DNA of 40,193 bases from Solirubrobacter deserti (GTDB lineage Bacteria; Actinomycetota; Thermoleophilia; Solirubrobacterales; Solirubrobacteraceae). A program made the position numbers and the translations under genes. The stretch is taken from the NCBI RefSeq assembly GCF_027587175.1, contig NZ_JAPCID010000024.1:1-40193 (forward strand). Direction: 5' to 3'. The notes beneath the pieces were generated by a model. It saw nothing but the letters and a program-made list of their open reading frames with translations. It made no database searches and was not told where the DNA came from. This document shows, one piece after another, positions 22,299 to 30,825 of this stretch; positions within the stretch are counted from its first letter, which is position 1; every line of letters begins with the position of its first letter.

Positions 22299-23771
22299 AT
22301 GCTCCTCAAGTCCCTCTCTTTCGCGACGCTCGCTCTCGCCCTGTGCGCGGCCCCGGCGCACGCGAGCCAGGCCGTCCTCTCCCCCGACGGCCGCTTCCTC
22401 GATATCACCGAGCGCACGCCCGGTGAGGCGAACGACATCGTCGCCAGCCTGCACCGCGACGACAACGGCCGCCAGATGGTCCACCTGCTCGGCGATGTCA
22501 CCGCCGGCCACGGCTGCACCCGTGATGAGCGCGGCGGTACGACCATCTGCGAGGACCCCGCGCAGCAGGTCCGCGTCTCGCTCGGCGCCGGCAACGACGA
22601 GTTCCAGGTCACCGAGAGCTTCACCGTCATCACGTTCGGCGAGGGCGCGATGGTCGTCGACCTCGGCGACGGCAACGACACGTTCCTCACGCGCGACACG
22701 AACGCGACCGTGGTCGCGCACGGCGGCGCGGGCAACGACACGTTCGAGGGTGGCGTGAACACCGACCGCTTCTTCGGCGGCCCGGGCGACGACACGCTCC
22801 ACGGCGGCCAGCGCGGCACCGACGAGCTCCACGGCGAGGCCGGCAACGACACGCTGACCGGCGACTGGCCGTCTGAGCACGGCATCTTCGCCGACGTCCT
22901 CGACGGCGGCGACGGCACCGACGTGCTCAAGGACTACGTGTACTCGGGCGAGCCGAGCCTCGCCCCGCCGATCGCGATCTCGCTCGACGGGCAGGCCAAC
23001 GACGGTCGCTCAGGCGAGGGCGACAACGTCGTCGCGGTCGAGCGGATCACGTCCAGCTCGGCGGGCTCGTTCACCGGCGACGCGGGCGACAACGAGTTCA
23101 CCGCCCCGCAGGTCGGCGCGGCCGGCACGCTCTCGGGCCTGGCCGGCAACGACACGCTGATCGCGGGCGACGCGCATGGCGACCGCGTCGACGGCGGCGC
23201 CGGCGACGACCTGCTCGAGGGCGGCTTCGGCGACGACACGCTCGTCGGCGGCCCCGGGCGCGACACCGTCAACGGCGACCGCAAGACGCGCTGCAACGAG
23301 TACGCGTGCGACCTGTTCAACGCCGGCAACGACACGATCGACGTGCGTGACGGCGAGATCGACTCGGTCAACTGCGGCACCGGCAGCGACCGCGTGACCG
23401 CGGACGCCGCCGACGTCGTGGCCGCCGATTGCGAGGCCGTCGACCGCGCGCCGGTCAAGGGCGGCCCGCCGCCCACGACCGGCGGCACACCGCAGGCGGG
23501 TGTGAACCTGGCCGTCAAGCGCACCAGGCTCGCCAAGGCCCTGAAGTCCGGCCTCAGCGTGACCGTCAGCGGCGTCACCGGCAAGGTCAAGCTGACGGCC
23601 AAGCAGGGGCGCAAGACGGTGGCCTCGGGTTCGGCCACCGCCAAGAGCGGCAAGGCCACCATCAAGCTCAAGTTCACCAAGGCCGCGAAGAAGGCGCTCA
23701 AGCGCAAGCGCTCGGTGACCCTGAAGATCACCGGCGCGGGCGTCGCGACGACCTACCTGCTCAAGCGCTGA
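22299..23771 (+). CDS. Secreted RTX-type calcium-binding repeat protein
   Basis: A 490-residue secreted protein. Residues 1-23 are a signal peptide (SFATLALALCAAPAHA). Residues about 95-330 contain Gly/Asp-rich nonapeptide-like repeats such as GGAGNDTFEGG, GGPGDDTLHGG and GGAGDDLLEGGFGDDTLVGG, which bind Ca2+ in a parallel beta-roll. A Cys-bearing segment (DRKTRCNEYACDLF) interrupts the array. The C-terminal 100 residues form a Lys-rich, beta-type domain (VKRTRLAKALKSGLSVTVSG to the end), seen in actinobacterial exported proteins. No protease or toxin domain is visible. The stop overlaps the convergent gene by 11 bp. Confidence 0.82.
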   Translation: MLLKSLSFATLALALCAAPAHASQAVLSPDGRFLDITERTPGEANDIVASLHRDDNGRQMVHLLGDVTAGHGCTRDERGGTTICEDPAQQVRVSLGAGNDEFQVTESFTVITFGEGAMVVDLGDGNDTFLTRDTNATVVAHGGAGNDTFEGGVNTDRFFGGPGDDTLHGGQRGTDELHGEAGNDTLTGDWPSEHGIFADVLDGGDGTDVLKDYVYSGEPSLAPPIAISLDGQANDGRSGEGDNVVAVERITSSSAGSFTGDAGDNEFTAPQVGAAGTLSGLAGNDTLIAGDAHGDRVDGGAGDDLLEGGFGDDTLVGGPGRDTVNGDRKTRCNEYACDLFNAGNDTIDVRDGEIDSVNCGTGSDRVTADAADVVAADCEAVDRAPVKGGPPPTTGGTPQAGVNLAVKRTRLAKALKSGLSVTVSGVTGKVKLTAKQGRKTVASGSATAKSGKATIKLKFTKAAKKALKRKRSVTLKITGAGVATTYLLKR

Positions 23772-25008
23772 CAACCTCCACGTAGCCCTTCCACGTGACG
23801 CGGTGGGTGCCGGCGCCGTCGGTCCAGCGATGGTCGATGTCGACCGGGAGCCGGACGACGGCGCCGCCCTGCCCGGAGAGGTCGGAAGCCGTGAACCGCG
23901 ACGTCAAAGCCGCAGACGGCAACGGCTCGAAGCCGAACAGCGGATACGTGCCCTCGCACTTGGGCACGGCCGGCATCAGCGACCAGAAGATCTCGTAGTC
24001 CAGGCCGGGCCTGGTGAGGACCCCGACGAGGCCGGCGGGCTTCTCCGGGGCGGGCGTCACGTAGTCGCAGACCCACCAGTTGTGGTCGTTGTCGACCCAC
24101 TGGTCGATGCGGGCCTTCATGCTCGCCTCGTAGCGGACGGATGGCAGCGTCGCGACCTGCGGCTTCGACGTGTCCAGCAGGTCCCAGTCGTACGGCTTGC
24201 CGACGAACGGGTCGCCGGTGCGGTAGCTCATCGTCCCGTCCGTCTGCCACTTGGTGGTGACGTTGTCCTCCGGGATCTGCGGGAGCTCCTCACGCGCGTG
24301 GGAGATCGTGCCGTCCAGATGCACGCCGACCAGTACGAGCCGGCGCGGGCCGGCGACGGGCGGCAGCAGGTCGATCTCCCAGCGCGCGCGGGCGCGACCG
24401 CGCCGGCCGGTGAGCGTCGCCGTGACGCCGCCCCGCCCGGCCTCGGTGCCGGTGAACGTGGTGGCCAGGCCGCTCGGCCCGTCGGCACGGCCGCGCGCGA
24501 GGTCCGACAGCGCGAGCGTGCCGGGTGCCGAGGCGGTGAACGTGACGCCGACCGCCTGGCCGACCTGCGCGCTGGCGTTCGCGGGCGCGGCGGTCAGCGT
24601 CACGCACGCGAAGTCGTCGTACCAGGCTCGCTCCGCGGCGAGCAACGCCTCACGCGCGCGCCGCTCGAGCGTGCGCTGCGCGGCCGTGGCGGCGGCGGTG
24701 CGCGCCTTGCGCTTCGCGCGCGAGCCGGTCCAGCGGCCGCGCCCGGCGACCTTGGCGGCGCGCCGCGGGTCCAGCTTCGCGCGCGTGAGCGTGAACGTCG
24801 CGCGCGGGCGCTTGGCCTTCACGGTGAGCGTGTGACCCCATGACCGCAGCCGCGCGTCGTCGCCGACCGTGCCCTCCCACCGCAGGGTCGCGTTCTTGAG
24901 CGTCACGGTGCCGCGTACCGTTCCGGAGGCGTCAGGACAGGGCGCGGCCAGCGCAGGTGCGGCGGGGACGAGGAAGAGGGCGGCGAGCGCGAGCGAGCGT
25001 CGGAGCAT
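23761..25008 (-). CDS. Secreted protein of unknown function
   Basis: A 415-residue exported protein with a signal peptide at residues 1-22 (MLRRSLALAALFLVPAAPAL). Residues about 25-100 are an Arg/Lys-rich beta segment. A middle part has immunoglobulin-like spacing (VGVTFTASAPGTLALSDLA), and the C-terminal half is Trp-rich (NDHNWWVCDYVTPAP) with paired Cys. I do not recognise the family. ATG at 25008 is chosen because the signal peptide begins there. It is convergent with the RTX-repeat gene and not obviously co-transcribed with the sigma gene pair upstream. Confidence 0.65.
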   Translation of the reverse strand: MLRRSLALAALFLVPAAPALAAPCPDASGTVRGTVTLKNATLRWEGTVGDDARLRSWGHTLTVKAKRPRATFTLTRAKLDPRRAAKVAGRGRWTGSRAKRKARTAAATAAQRTLERRAREALLAAERAWYDDFACVTLTAAPANASAQVGQAVGVTFTASAPGTLALSDLARGRADGPSGLATTFTGTEAGRGGVTATLTGRRGRARARWEIDLLPPVAGPRRLVLVGVHLDGTISHAREELPQIPEDNVTTKWQTDGTMSYRTGDPFVGKPYDWDLLDTSKPQVATLPSVRYEASMKARIDQWVDNDHNWWVCDYVTPAPEKPAGLVGVLTRPGLDYEIFWSLMPAVPKCEGTYPLFGFEPLPSAALTSRFTASDLSGQGGAVVRLPVDIDHRWTDGAGTHRVTWKGYVEVVSA

Positions 25009-25083
25009 CCGCCCACTGTCGGTGGGTGCCCGGGGCGGGCGCATCGTCCTTTCGGTGGATGCGCCCGTCCGTTCGGTGCGGCC

Positions 25084-26076
25084 TCAGCAGCCGAGCGCGT
25101 CCTTGTAGGTCTCCTTGACCGTCAGCGGCTTGCCGCCCATCACGGTCCCCTCGCCGGCCACCGCGTCCACGTACTGGAACAGCACCTCGGGATAGTCCCC
25201 CTCCCGGTCCATCTCCTTCAGGATCGTCCAGCTGCGTGCCGACTGCAGCTCGATCACCGCTTCCGCCCGCTCCTTCTCACCACCGTTGAGCCACAGCTCG
25301 ATCCACCCGCAGGCGACGGCGGCGACCACGCGCGCGCCGAGCTGGTAGCGGTCGCGCGGCAGGCCGCGGGTGTCGAGCTGGGAGCGGTCCAAGCCGGGCG
25401 GGAGGTTGATGTCCACCAGCATCTGGTCGATCACGGCGTCGCTGTCGTCCGGCCGGACGACGCTGGCGGGCATCGCGCCGAGCCACTCATCCACGGACAC
25501 GGTGCGCAGCGCGGCCAGCGCCTCGCGCACGGCGTTCCCGCGCATCTCGATGACGTAGTCGCCCTGCCCCCAGAGCGCGGTGACGTCGTGCTCGGAGTAC
25601 GCGAACAGCCGCGCGGTCGTGCCCTGCACCTCGACCGGCTCCTGCTCGGGCCCGACCTTCGCGCGATCGCGCACCCACCCGGCGAGCGTGCCGTCGCCGC
25701 GCCAGTTGAGCTCCACCTTGCGCGAGCCGTCGACGAACACCATCTCGCCCGCGCCGACCTCGAACTGGTCCGCGCGCGTGACCTTCCAGTCACCCACCAG
25801 CAGCCGCGGCACGGACTCGGCGACTTTCACCAACGGGTCCGCCCACGCCCGCTCGGTCCCGTGGTCCCCGGGCGCGAAGAACACGACCGCCGCCACCGCG
25901 GCCGCGACCAGCGCCAGCGCGGGCAGCGCCAGCCGCTTGCGCGGCGCCCGACGCCGCCGCCGGACGACCACCGGCTGCGCGGCGATGTCCTCGCGCAGCG
26001 CGTCGAACGCCGCGTCGAAGTCGAGCGGCTCGTCGCGGATCGGGTCGGCCCGCTGGATGAGGTCATCAAGGCTCAT
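25084..26076 (-). CDS. Membrane protein paired with ECF sigma factor (putative anti-sigma)
   Basis: A 330-residue protein: cytoplasmic residues 1-48 (MSLDDLIQRADPIRDEPLDF), an Arg-rich stop-transfer region, one transmembrane segment at about 50-69, and a large extracytoplasmic domain (WKVTRADQFEVGAGEMVFVD, YVIEMRGNAVREALAAL). It lacks a zinc-finger HxxxCxxC motif, so it is not a classical anti-sigma factor, but the ATG overlap with the sigma gene (ATGA) and topology suggest it controls that sigma factor. Similar sigma-linked membrane proteins occur in actinobacteria; the signal sensed is unknown. Confidence 0.7.
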   Translation of the reverse strand: MSLDDLIQRADPIRDEPLDFDAAFDALREDIAAQPVVVRRRRRAPRKRLALPALALVAAAVAAVVFFAPGDHGTERAWADPLVKVAESVPRLLVGDWKVTRADQFEVGAGEMVFVDGSRKVELNWRGDGTLAGWVRDRAKVGPEQEPVEVQGTTARLFAYSEHDVTALWGQGDYVIEMRGNAVREALAALRTVSVDEWLGAMPASVVRPDDSDAVIDQMLVDINLPPGLDRSQLDTRGLPRDRYQLGARVVAAVACGWIELWLNGGEKERAEAVIELQSARSWTILKEMDREGDYPEVLFQYVDAVAGEGTVMGGKPLTVKETYKDALGC

Positions 26077-26642
26077 GCGACGGTCCTCTCGGGAGCGGAG
26101 CGAAAGCGAGCTGGGTCTCCCTCTTCCCAGCCGAGGGCGGTCAGCTCGGCGCGCAACCGGCGCCGCGCGCGGTGCAGCCGGCTGCGGACCGTGACGGCGA
26201 GCGTTCCCGTCATGGCCGCGATCTCGCCCGGCGAGAGCCCGTCCCAGCCCGCGAGCAGCAGCAGCTCGCGGTCGTCCTCGGACAGCTGCGCGAGCGCGCG
26301 CCGCACGACCCCGTCGGACTCGTCCACGACCGGGACGGCCGCCGCCAGCTCGCCGGCCAAGCGGTCCGCGAGCCCGCCGCGCCGGCGCTCGCCGCGCCGC
26401 TGGTTGGCGAGCACGCGCCGCGCGGTGGCGAGCAGCCACGCCCGCGCGGCCTCGCCCTCGGGCACGTCACCGAGGCGGCGCCAGGCGATGAGGAAGGTCT
26501 CGGCCACGACGTCGGCCGCGTCGGCCGGCTCGTCCACGCGCCGCAGCGCGTAGCCGAGCACCAGCCTTCGGTGAGTGTCGAAGAGCGCCCGGAAGCGGCG
26601 CTCGGCTGCTGATCGCTCCATCGACGCGGAGATGTCCGGCAC
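26073..26642 (-). CDS. ECF-type RNA polymerase sigma factor
   Basis: A 189-residue sigma-70-family factor. Region 2 is visible in EPADAADVVAETFLIAWRRL and region 4 in LSPGEIAAMTGTLAVTVRSR followed by LHRARRRLR. It should direct transcription of a small regulon, probably including its own operon. GTG start at 26642; an internal ATG at 26621 is also possible. It overlaps the downstream membrane partner by ATGA. Confidence 0.87.
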   Translation of the reverse strand: MPDISASMERSAAERRFRALFDTHRRLVLGYALRRVDEPADAADVVAETFLIAWRRLGDVPEGEAARAWLLATARRVLANQRRGERRRGGLADRLAGELAAAVPVVDESDGVVRRALAQLSEDDRELLLLAGWDGLSPGEIAAMTGTLAVTVRSRLHRARRRLRAELTALGWEEGDPARFRSAPERTVA

Positions 26643-26649
26643 GAGATGG

Positions 26650-26693
26650 AGCGTTGCACCGCGGGCGCCGCAACGGGTACCCGCGGCAACGCT
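26650..26693 (-). terminator. Long hairpin after the 1344-residue gene
   Basis: AGCGTTGC (26650-26657) pairs with GCAACGCT (26686-26693), then, after a 2-nt bulge, six more GC-rich pairs. It begins 10 nt after the stop of the large secreted-protein gene on the minus strand and ends just before the sigma-factor start region. No U-tract follows. Confidence 0.55.
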
Positions 26694-26702
26694 TTCAGCG
26701 AA

Positions 26703-29700
26703 CTATGGGGTGGTCGTGGAGAGCGTGAAGGTCAGCGTCTTGCTGTACTGACCCGTCCGCAGACCGTCGTTGGCGCCGATCGACTGCTTGAACTCGACCG
26801 GCACCGTCGCGCCGCTGACCGGCGCGTCGAACGCGGTCAGCGCCGTCGGGCTTGCGCCCAGCGGAGCGAACGCGTCGGCGCCCGCGCGGACCTGGAGCGG
26901 CTGCGCGAGGACGTGGTTGCCGTTGACGAGCTTGCCCGGCGCGGCCGTGCTCGGGTCCACGACGGTCAGCGCCGCCTGGCCGGCCGTGCTGGTGACGGTC
27001 GCGTCCGTGCGGGCCGTGTAGTCGGCGCCCACGCCCGGGATGAACGTGCCGAGCGGCGAGACGGTGGCGAGCGAGACCGACAGCGTCGGCGGCACCGCGC
27101 CCACGATGTCGTGGTTCGTCTGCGCCTTGGTCGTGATCGCGAACGTCGTGGAGGCGACGTTCGAGACGTTGCCCGTGGCGTCCGTGGCGCGGTACTCGAC
27201 CGTGTGGGTGCCGGACCCGGTCACCTGGAAGGGCGCCGTGTACGCGGTCCACTCGCCGCCGTCGAGGCGGTACTCGACGGTCACCGTGCCGGGCGTCTCG
27301 TCCTGGCCCGCCAGCGCCACCGTGACCGGGCCGTCGTAGCCGCCGCTCGGGCCCGGCTGCGCCGGATCGAGCGTCGGGGTGACGGTCGGCGGGGTGACGT
27401 CCGCGTTCGTGAACGTGACCTCGACGCGGTGCGTGGCCAGCGTGTACTTGAAGTGCGCCACCTTGCCGGCCGCGACCTTCAGCGGGATGTCGGCGCCGTT
27501 GCGGACGCCGTCGGCGCCGTAGTTCTCGTCCCAGCTGCGGTTGTGCGCGACCTTGAACTCCCAGTCGCCCGCCGGGATCTTGTCCGTCGAGAACTCGTAC
27601 ACGCCGTCGCTGTCGGTGTCCTTCATCTCCACGGCCGCGCAGGACGGCTGCCAGTCTTCCGCGCAGCCGAGCTCGGAGTTGAAGGAGCCGGCCAGCGAGA
27701 CGACGGGGCCCGCGGGCTCCTCCGGCTCGATGGCGCCGCCCTTGAGGCGGATGTTGCGGTACCAGACGGACTCACCGCCGCCGTGGTTCTGGACGCCGAC
27801 GTAGCCCGTCGCGATGTTGCGCTCGGTGCTGGTGAAGTCGTTCACCAGGACGCCGTTGAGCAGCACCTTGATGTTCTGGCCCTGCTTGCGGATCTCGTAC
27901 GCGTTCCACTGGCCGAGCGGCTTGAGGGCCGCCAGGACCTTCTCCCGGTCCGCACCCTTGAAGGTGTAGATCGAGCCGGTCACGCGGTCGGGCAGGTCGG
28001 ACTCGTCGATCTGGATCTCGTAGCCGTTGTTGACCGCCACCCACGGGTCGTTGCCCGGGTTCGGGAAGCCGACGAACACGCCGCCGTTGTCGTCCTTGAC
28101 GAGCTTCCAGTCCAGCTTGAGGCTGTAGTCGCCGAACTGCTGCGCGGAGTACCAGAGCAGGCCGAGGCCGCCCTCGCTGCGGATCGAGCAGTCCTCCTGG
28201 CGGCCGAACGAGCCGGCGCCGGCGAGGCGCCACTTGGTCAGCGACTCGAGCGTGCCGTCGAACAGGCCGGTGTAGCCCGCCTCGATCGTGCTCGGGGCGC
28301 AGATGTCCTGCTCGGCGCCGATCTTGAGCGCGTCGAAGTTGACGTTGCCGTCGGTGCCCGTCTCGAACGCGAGCTTGATCTGGTTGGCGCCCGCCTTCAG
28401 CGCCAGCTGCTTGGTGCTGAACGCCCACGACTTCCAGTCCGTGGTCGACGTCGTCGGGAACACCCAGTTGGGCTGCTTGACGCCGTTGACGTAGAGCGCC
28501 AGCGACTTGTCCTTGGTGGACGGGTTCGGGCCGTTGGCGTAGCGGATGTTCACGGGGTAGGTGCCGTCCGCCTCGACGTCGACCTGCCACGTCATGTTCG
28601 CGCCGGCGTTGAAGAAGCCGCCGACGAAGCCGGAGCCGGAGTAGCCCGAGTGCTCGGTCTGGACAGCGGCGCCGGAGGCGACCTGCGCCTCCTCGGCCTC
28701 GTAGTAGCCGGACGCGGCCGGAGCCTCGTAGCCCGGCAGCGAGTTGAGCGTGTACCACGCCTCGGTGTTCCACAGCTCCTCGTTCGCGGCGCCGCCCGTG
28801 AACGGGCGCGGGGAGCGCGCGTGCACGACGCGGCCCGGCTTGAGGCCGTCGACCTTGACCGTGACGCTTCTCTTGTCCTCGGAGACGCTGGCGTCCGTGA
28901 CCAGCAGGGACTCCTCGTCGACCTTCGGGCCGCCGTACTGCGACGTCGGCACGTACCGCCACTGGTTGAACTTGTAGGCCGTCTTGACCTTGGCGGCCGA
29001 CGCGTCGGAGATCGGCTGCGTGTAGGTGATGCGGAAGCCGCCCTCGACGACCTCCATCTTCTCCATGTCGAAGACGTTCTTGCCGTTCGGGGTCAGCTTC
29101 TGGAGGCCGTAGCGGAGCTTGTTGTCCTCGCCCCAGTTGCCGCCCTCGCCGGTGCCGCCGACGTAGATCGCGCCGTCCGGGCCGATCGCCGTGCGGTTCA
29201 CGCCGACCTCGAGGCCGGCCGAGTGGCGGAAGACGGCGCCCTGGTACTCACCGTCGACCTTCTCGAGGAAGCCGCGCTGCAGGCCGCCGTAGGTGACGTC
29301 GCCGAACAGCATCTGGCCCTTGAACGGGCCTTCCTTGATCATCACCGGATTCGACGGCGAATTGGCGATCTCGTTCTGCGGCAGCCACAGCGCGGGCGCG
29401 GAGACCGGGTTGTTGTCGTACGGGCCTGCCGGGTTGGTGAAGTGGTTGAAGAAGCGGTCCGGCTTGATGTGGACCATCTTCGAAGAAGGCAGCCAGGCGC
29501 CCTGGTTGTCGTTGACGAAGATCTGGTCATCGGGACCGAACCCGACGCCGTTCGGCGTGCGCAGGCCGCCGGCCATCGTCGTGACCTTCCAGTCGCTGCG
29601 GCTGATCTTGATGAACGTGCCCGCGTTCTGACCGGGCTGCGGGTCGGTCGTCGCGCCACCGTTGTTGATGGCGACCGACCGCGCCACGTAGAAGTTGTCG

Positions 29701-30737
29701 GCGTCGTGGATCAGGCCGAAGGCGAACTCGTGGAAGTTGCCGCCGTTGGGCCACGTCGCGAGCGTCTTCTTGTCCATCAGCGCGTCGGCGTCGGCGCCGT
29801 CGGCGGACAGCTCGGTCAGCTGGCCGCGCTCGGAGACGTACCACTTGTCGCCGATGATCTGGACGCCCATCGGGTTCTTGAGGCCCGCGGCCACCCGCTC
29901 GTACGTGACGTCGCCCGGGCCCTTGGCGCCGGCCACGTTCTTGACGACGTAGACCTCGCCGGACTCCGGGTTCGGGACCCAGCCACCCGAGCTGACGTCG
30001 CCCGTGGTGGTGACGACCAGGTCGCCGTTGGGCAGGAAGTCCATGCCGGAGACCTTCGGCTGGAAGGTCGCGGGGCGAATGTCGGTCAGCGTGTAGTTCG
30101 GGTTGACCGTGTCCAGGCGCAGACCGTCGCCGGCCGTGTCCGTGGCGCCCTCGCAGTACTTGTTGCCCGGCGCGGTGACGCGCACGACGCCGGCCTCGGT
30201 GGAGAGCGCGTCCTTGGGCACGACGACGAACGAGCTGGAGCCCGGCGTCTTCCACTCGAGCTTGAGGATCTGGCCGTAGCCGGCCTCGATGTAGTCGATG
30301 CGCAGGTTGTGGAAGCCGGCCGTCAGGGTGACGGCGCCTTCCTTGGACGTGTCGCCGTGCAGGCCGTCGTGGTCGACGACGACGGTGTCGTCGAGGCGCA
30401 GGACGGAGCCGTCGTCGCTCGTCAGGCGGAACGCGTAGTCACCGGCGGTCGCGGCGTTCAGGCGCGCCAGCACCGTGGACTGGTAGCTGTCCTCGCGGCC
30501 GTCCGCGAACTGCTGGGCGGTCGACCAGTTGACGTTGTCCATCAGCTTGTCGACGTTCGGCGTCTGACCGGACTTGAGCACGCACGTCTTCTGCGGCTGC
30601 TGCGCGAGGAAGTACGTGCGCAGCGTGACGCCATTCTCGTACGTGGTCTGGGCCGCTGCCGACCCCGCGAACGCGCTCAGCGCGCCCGTGACCGCGACGG
30701 CGACAGCGCCGGCGCGACCGATCCAACTGTGGGACAA
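26703..30737 (-). CDS. Large secreted multidomain carbohydrate-active protein with WxL-like module
   Basis: A 1344-residue exported protein. Approximate order: signal peptide 1-29; PA14 domain 32-170 (DGSVLRLDDTVVVDHDGLH); glucose/sorbosone-dehydrogenase-like beta-propeller 205-640 (VSGMDFLPNGDLVVTTTGDV, GLRTPNGVGFGPDDQIFVND); CBM6-like 680-819 (YYEAEEAQVASGA); DUF1080 domain 820-1012 (GLFDGTLESLTKW); starch-binding X25-like 1013-1113 (GDWEFKVAHNRSWDENYG); OmpL47-like 1114-1211; shared C-terminal module 1212-1344 ending YSKTLTFTLSTTTP. The predicted role is binding and oxidising or hydrolysing polysaccharide-derived sugars at the cell surface. The TTG start is supported by a strong Shine-Dalgarno. 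No frameshift seen. Confidence 0.85.
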   Translation of the reverse strand: MSHSWIGRAGAVAVAVTGALSAFAGSAAAQTTYENGVTLRTYFLAQQPQKTCVLKSGQTPNVDKLMDNVNWSTAQQFADGREDSYQSTVLARLNAATAGDYAFRLTSDDGSVLRLDDTVVVDHDGLHGDTSKEGAVTLTAGFHNLRIDYIEAGYGQILKLEWKTPGSSSFVVVPKDALSTEAGVVRVTAPGNKYCEGATDTAGDGLRLDTVNPNYTLTDIRPATFQPKVSGMDFLPNGDLVVTTTGDVSSGGWVPNPESGEVYVVKNVAGAKGPGDVTYERVAAGLKNPMGVQIIGDKWYVSERGQLTELSADGADADALMDKKTLATWPNGGNFHEFAFGLIHDADNFYVARSVAINNGGATTDPQPGQNAGTFIKISRSDWKVTTMAGGLRTPNGVGFGPDDQIFVNDNQGAWLPSSKMVHIKPDRFFNHFTNPAGPYDNNPVSAPALWLPQNEIANSPSNPVMIKEGPFKGQMLFGDVTYGGLQRGFLEKVDGEYQGAVFRHSAGLEVGVNRTAIGPDGAIYVGGTGEGGNWGEDNKLRYGLQKLTPNGKNVFDMEKMEVVEGGFRITYTQPISDASAAKVKTAYKFNQWRYVPTSQYGGPKVDEESLLVTDASVSEDKRSVTVKVDGLKPGRVVHARSPRPFTGGAANEELWNTEAWYTLNSLPGYEAPAASGYYEAEEAQVASGAAVQTEHSGYSGSGFVGGFFNAGANMTWQVDVEADGTYPVNIRYANGPNPSTKDKSLALYVNGVKQPNWVFPTTSTTDWKSWAFSTKQLALKAGANQIKLAFETGTDGNVNFDALKIGAEQDICAPSTIEAGYTGLFDGTLESLTKWRLAGAGSFGRQEDCSIRSEGGLGLLWYSAQQFGDYSLKLDWKLVKDDNGGVFVGFPNPGNDPWVAVNNGYEIQIDESDLPDRVTGSIYTFKGADREKVLAALKPLGQWNAYEIRKQGQNIKVLLNGVLVNDFTSTERNIATGYVGVQNHGGGESVWYRNIRLKGGAIEPEEPAGPVVSLAGSFNSELGCAEDWQPSCAAVEMKDTDSDGVYEFSTDKIPAGDWEFKVAHNRSWDENYGADGVRNGADIPLKVAAGKVAHFKYTLATHRVEVTFTNADVTPPTVTPTLDPAQPGPSGGYDGPVTVALAGQDETPGTVTVEYRLDGGEWTAYTAPFQVTGSGTHTVEYRATDATGNVSNVASTTFAITTKAQTNHDIVGAVPPTLSVSLATVSPLGTFIPGVGADYTARTDATVTSTAGQAALTVVDPSTAAPGKLVNGNHVLAQPLQVRAGADAFAPLGASPTALTAFDAPVSGATVPVEFKQSIGANDGLRTGQYSKTLTFTLSTTTP

Positions 30738-30740
30738 ACG

Positions 30741-30750
30741 TCCTCCTCCT
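30741..30750 (-). promoter_or_regulatory. Strong Shine-Dalgarno for the TTG-initiated gene
   Basis: AGGAGGAGGA on the minus strand, followed by CGT and then TTG at 30737. It is one of the strongest ribosome-binding sites in the window, and it decides the rare TTG start. The segment just upstream (30750-30785) is unusually AT-rich for this DNA and is the likely promoter region. Confidence 0.8.
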
Positions 30751-30786
30751 CGGTACCAAATAAAAACCTGGTAGCCAAGCTAGTGA

Positions 30787-30802
30787 CGTTGCGTCGGCAA
30801 CG
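30787..30802. promoter_or_regulatory. CGTTGC-GTCG-GCAACG inverted repeat
   Basis: A perfect 6-bp-arm inverted repeat with a 4-nt centre, about 50 nt upstream of the large carbohydrate-protein gene and 24 nt upstream of the position where the MMPL gene ends. It could be a LacI-type operator for the former or a weak terminator for the latter. Confidence 0.4.
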
Positions 30803-30825
30803 AAGGTCGTTTGTCGTGCAGGCGG

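Noticed and set aside
22660-23280. Short repeated GGCGGC...GACGAC units resembling a repeat array
   Set aside because: These code for RTX Gly/Asp repeats in frame; spacing and sequence do not fit CRISPR.
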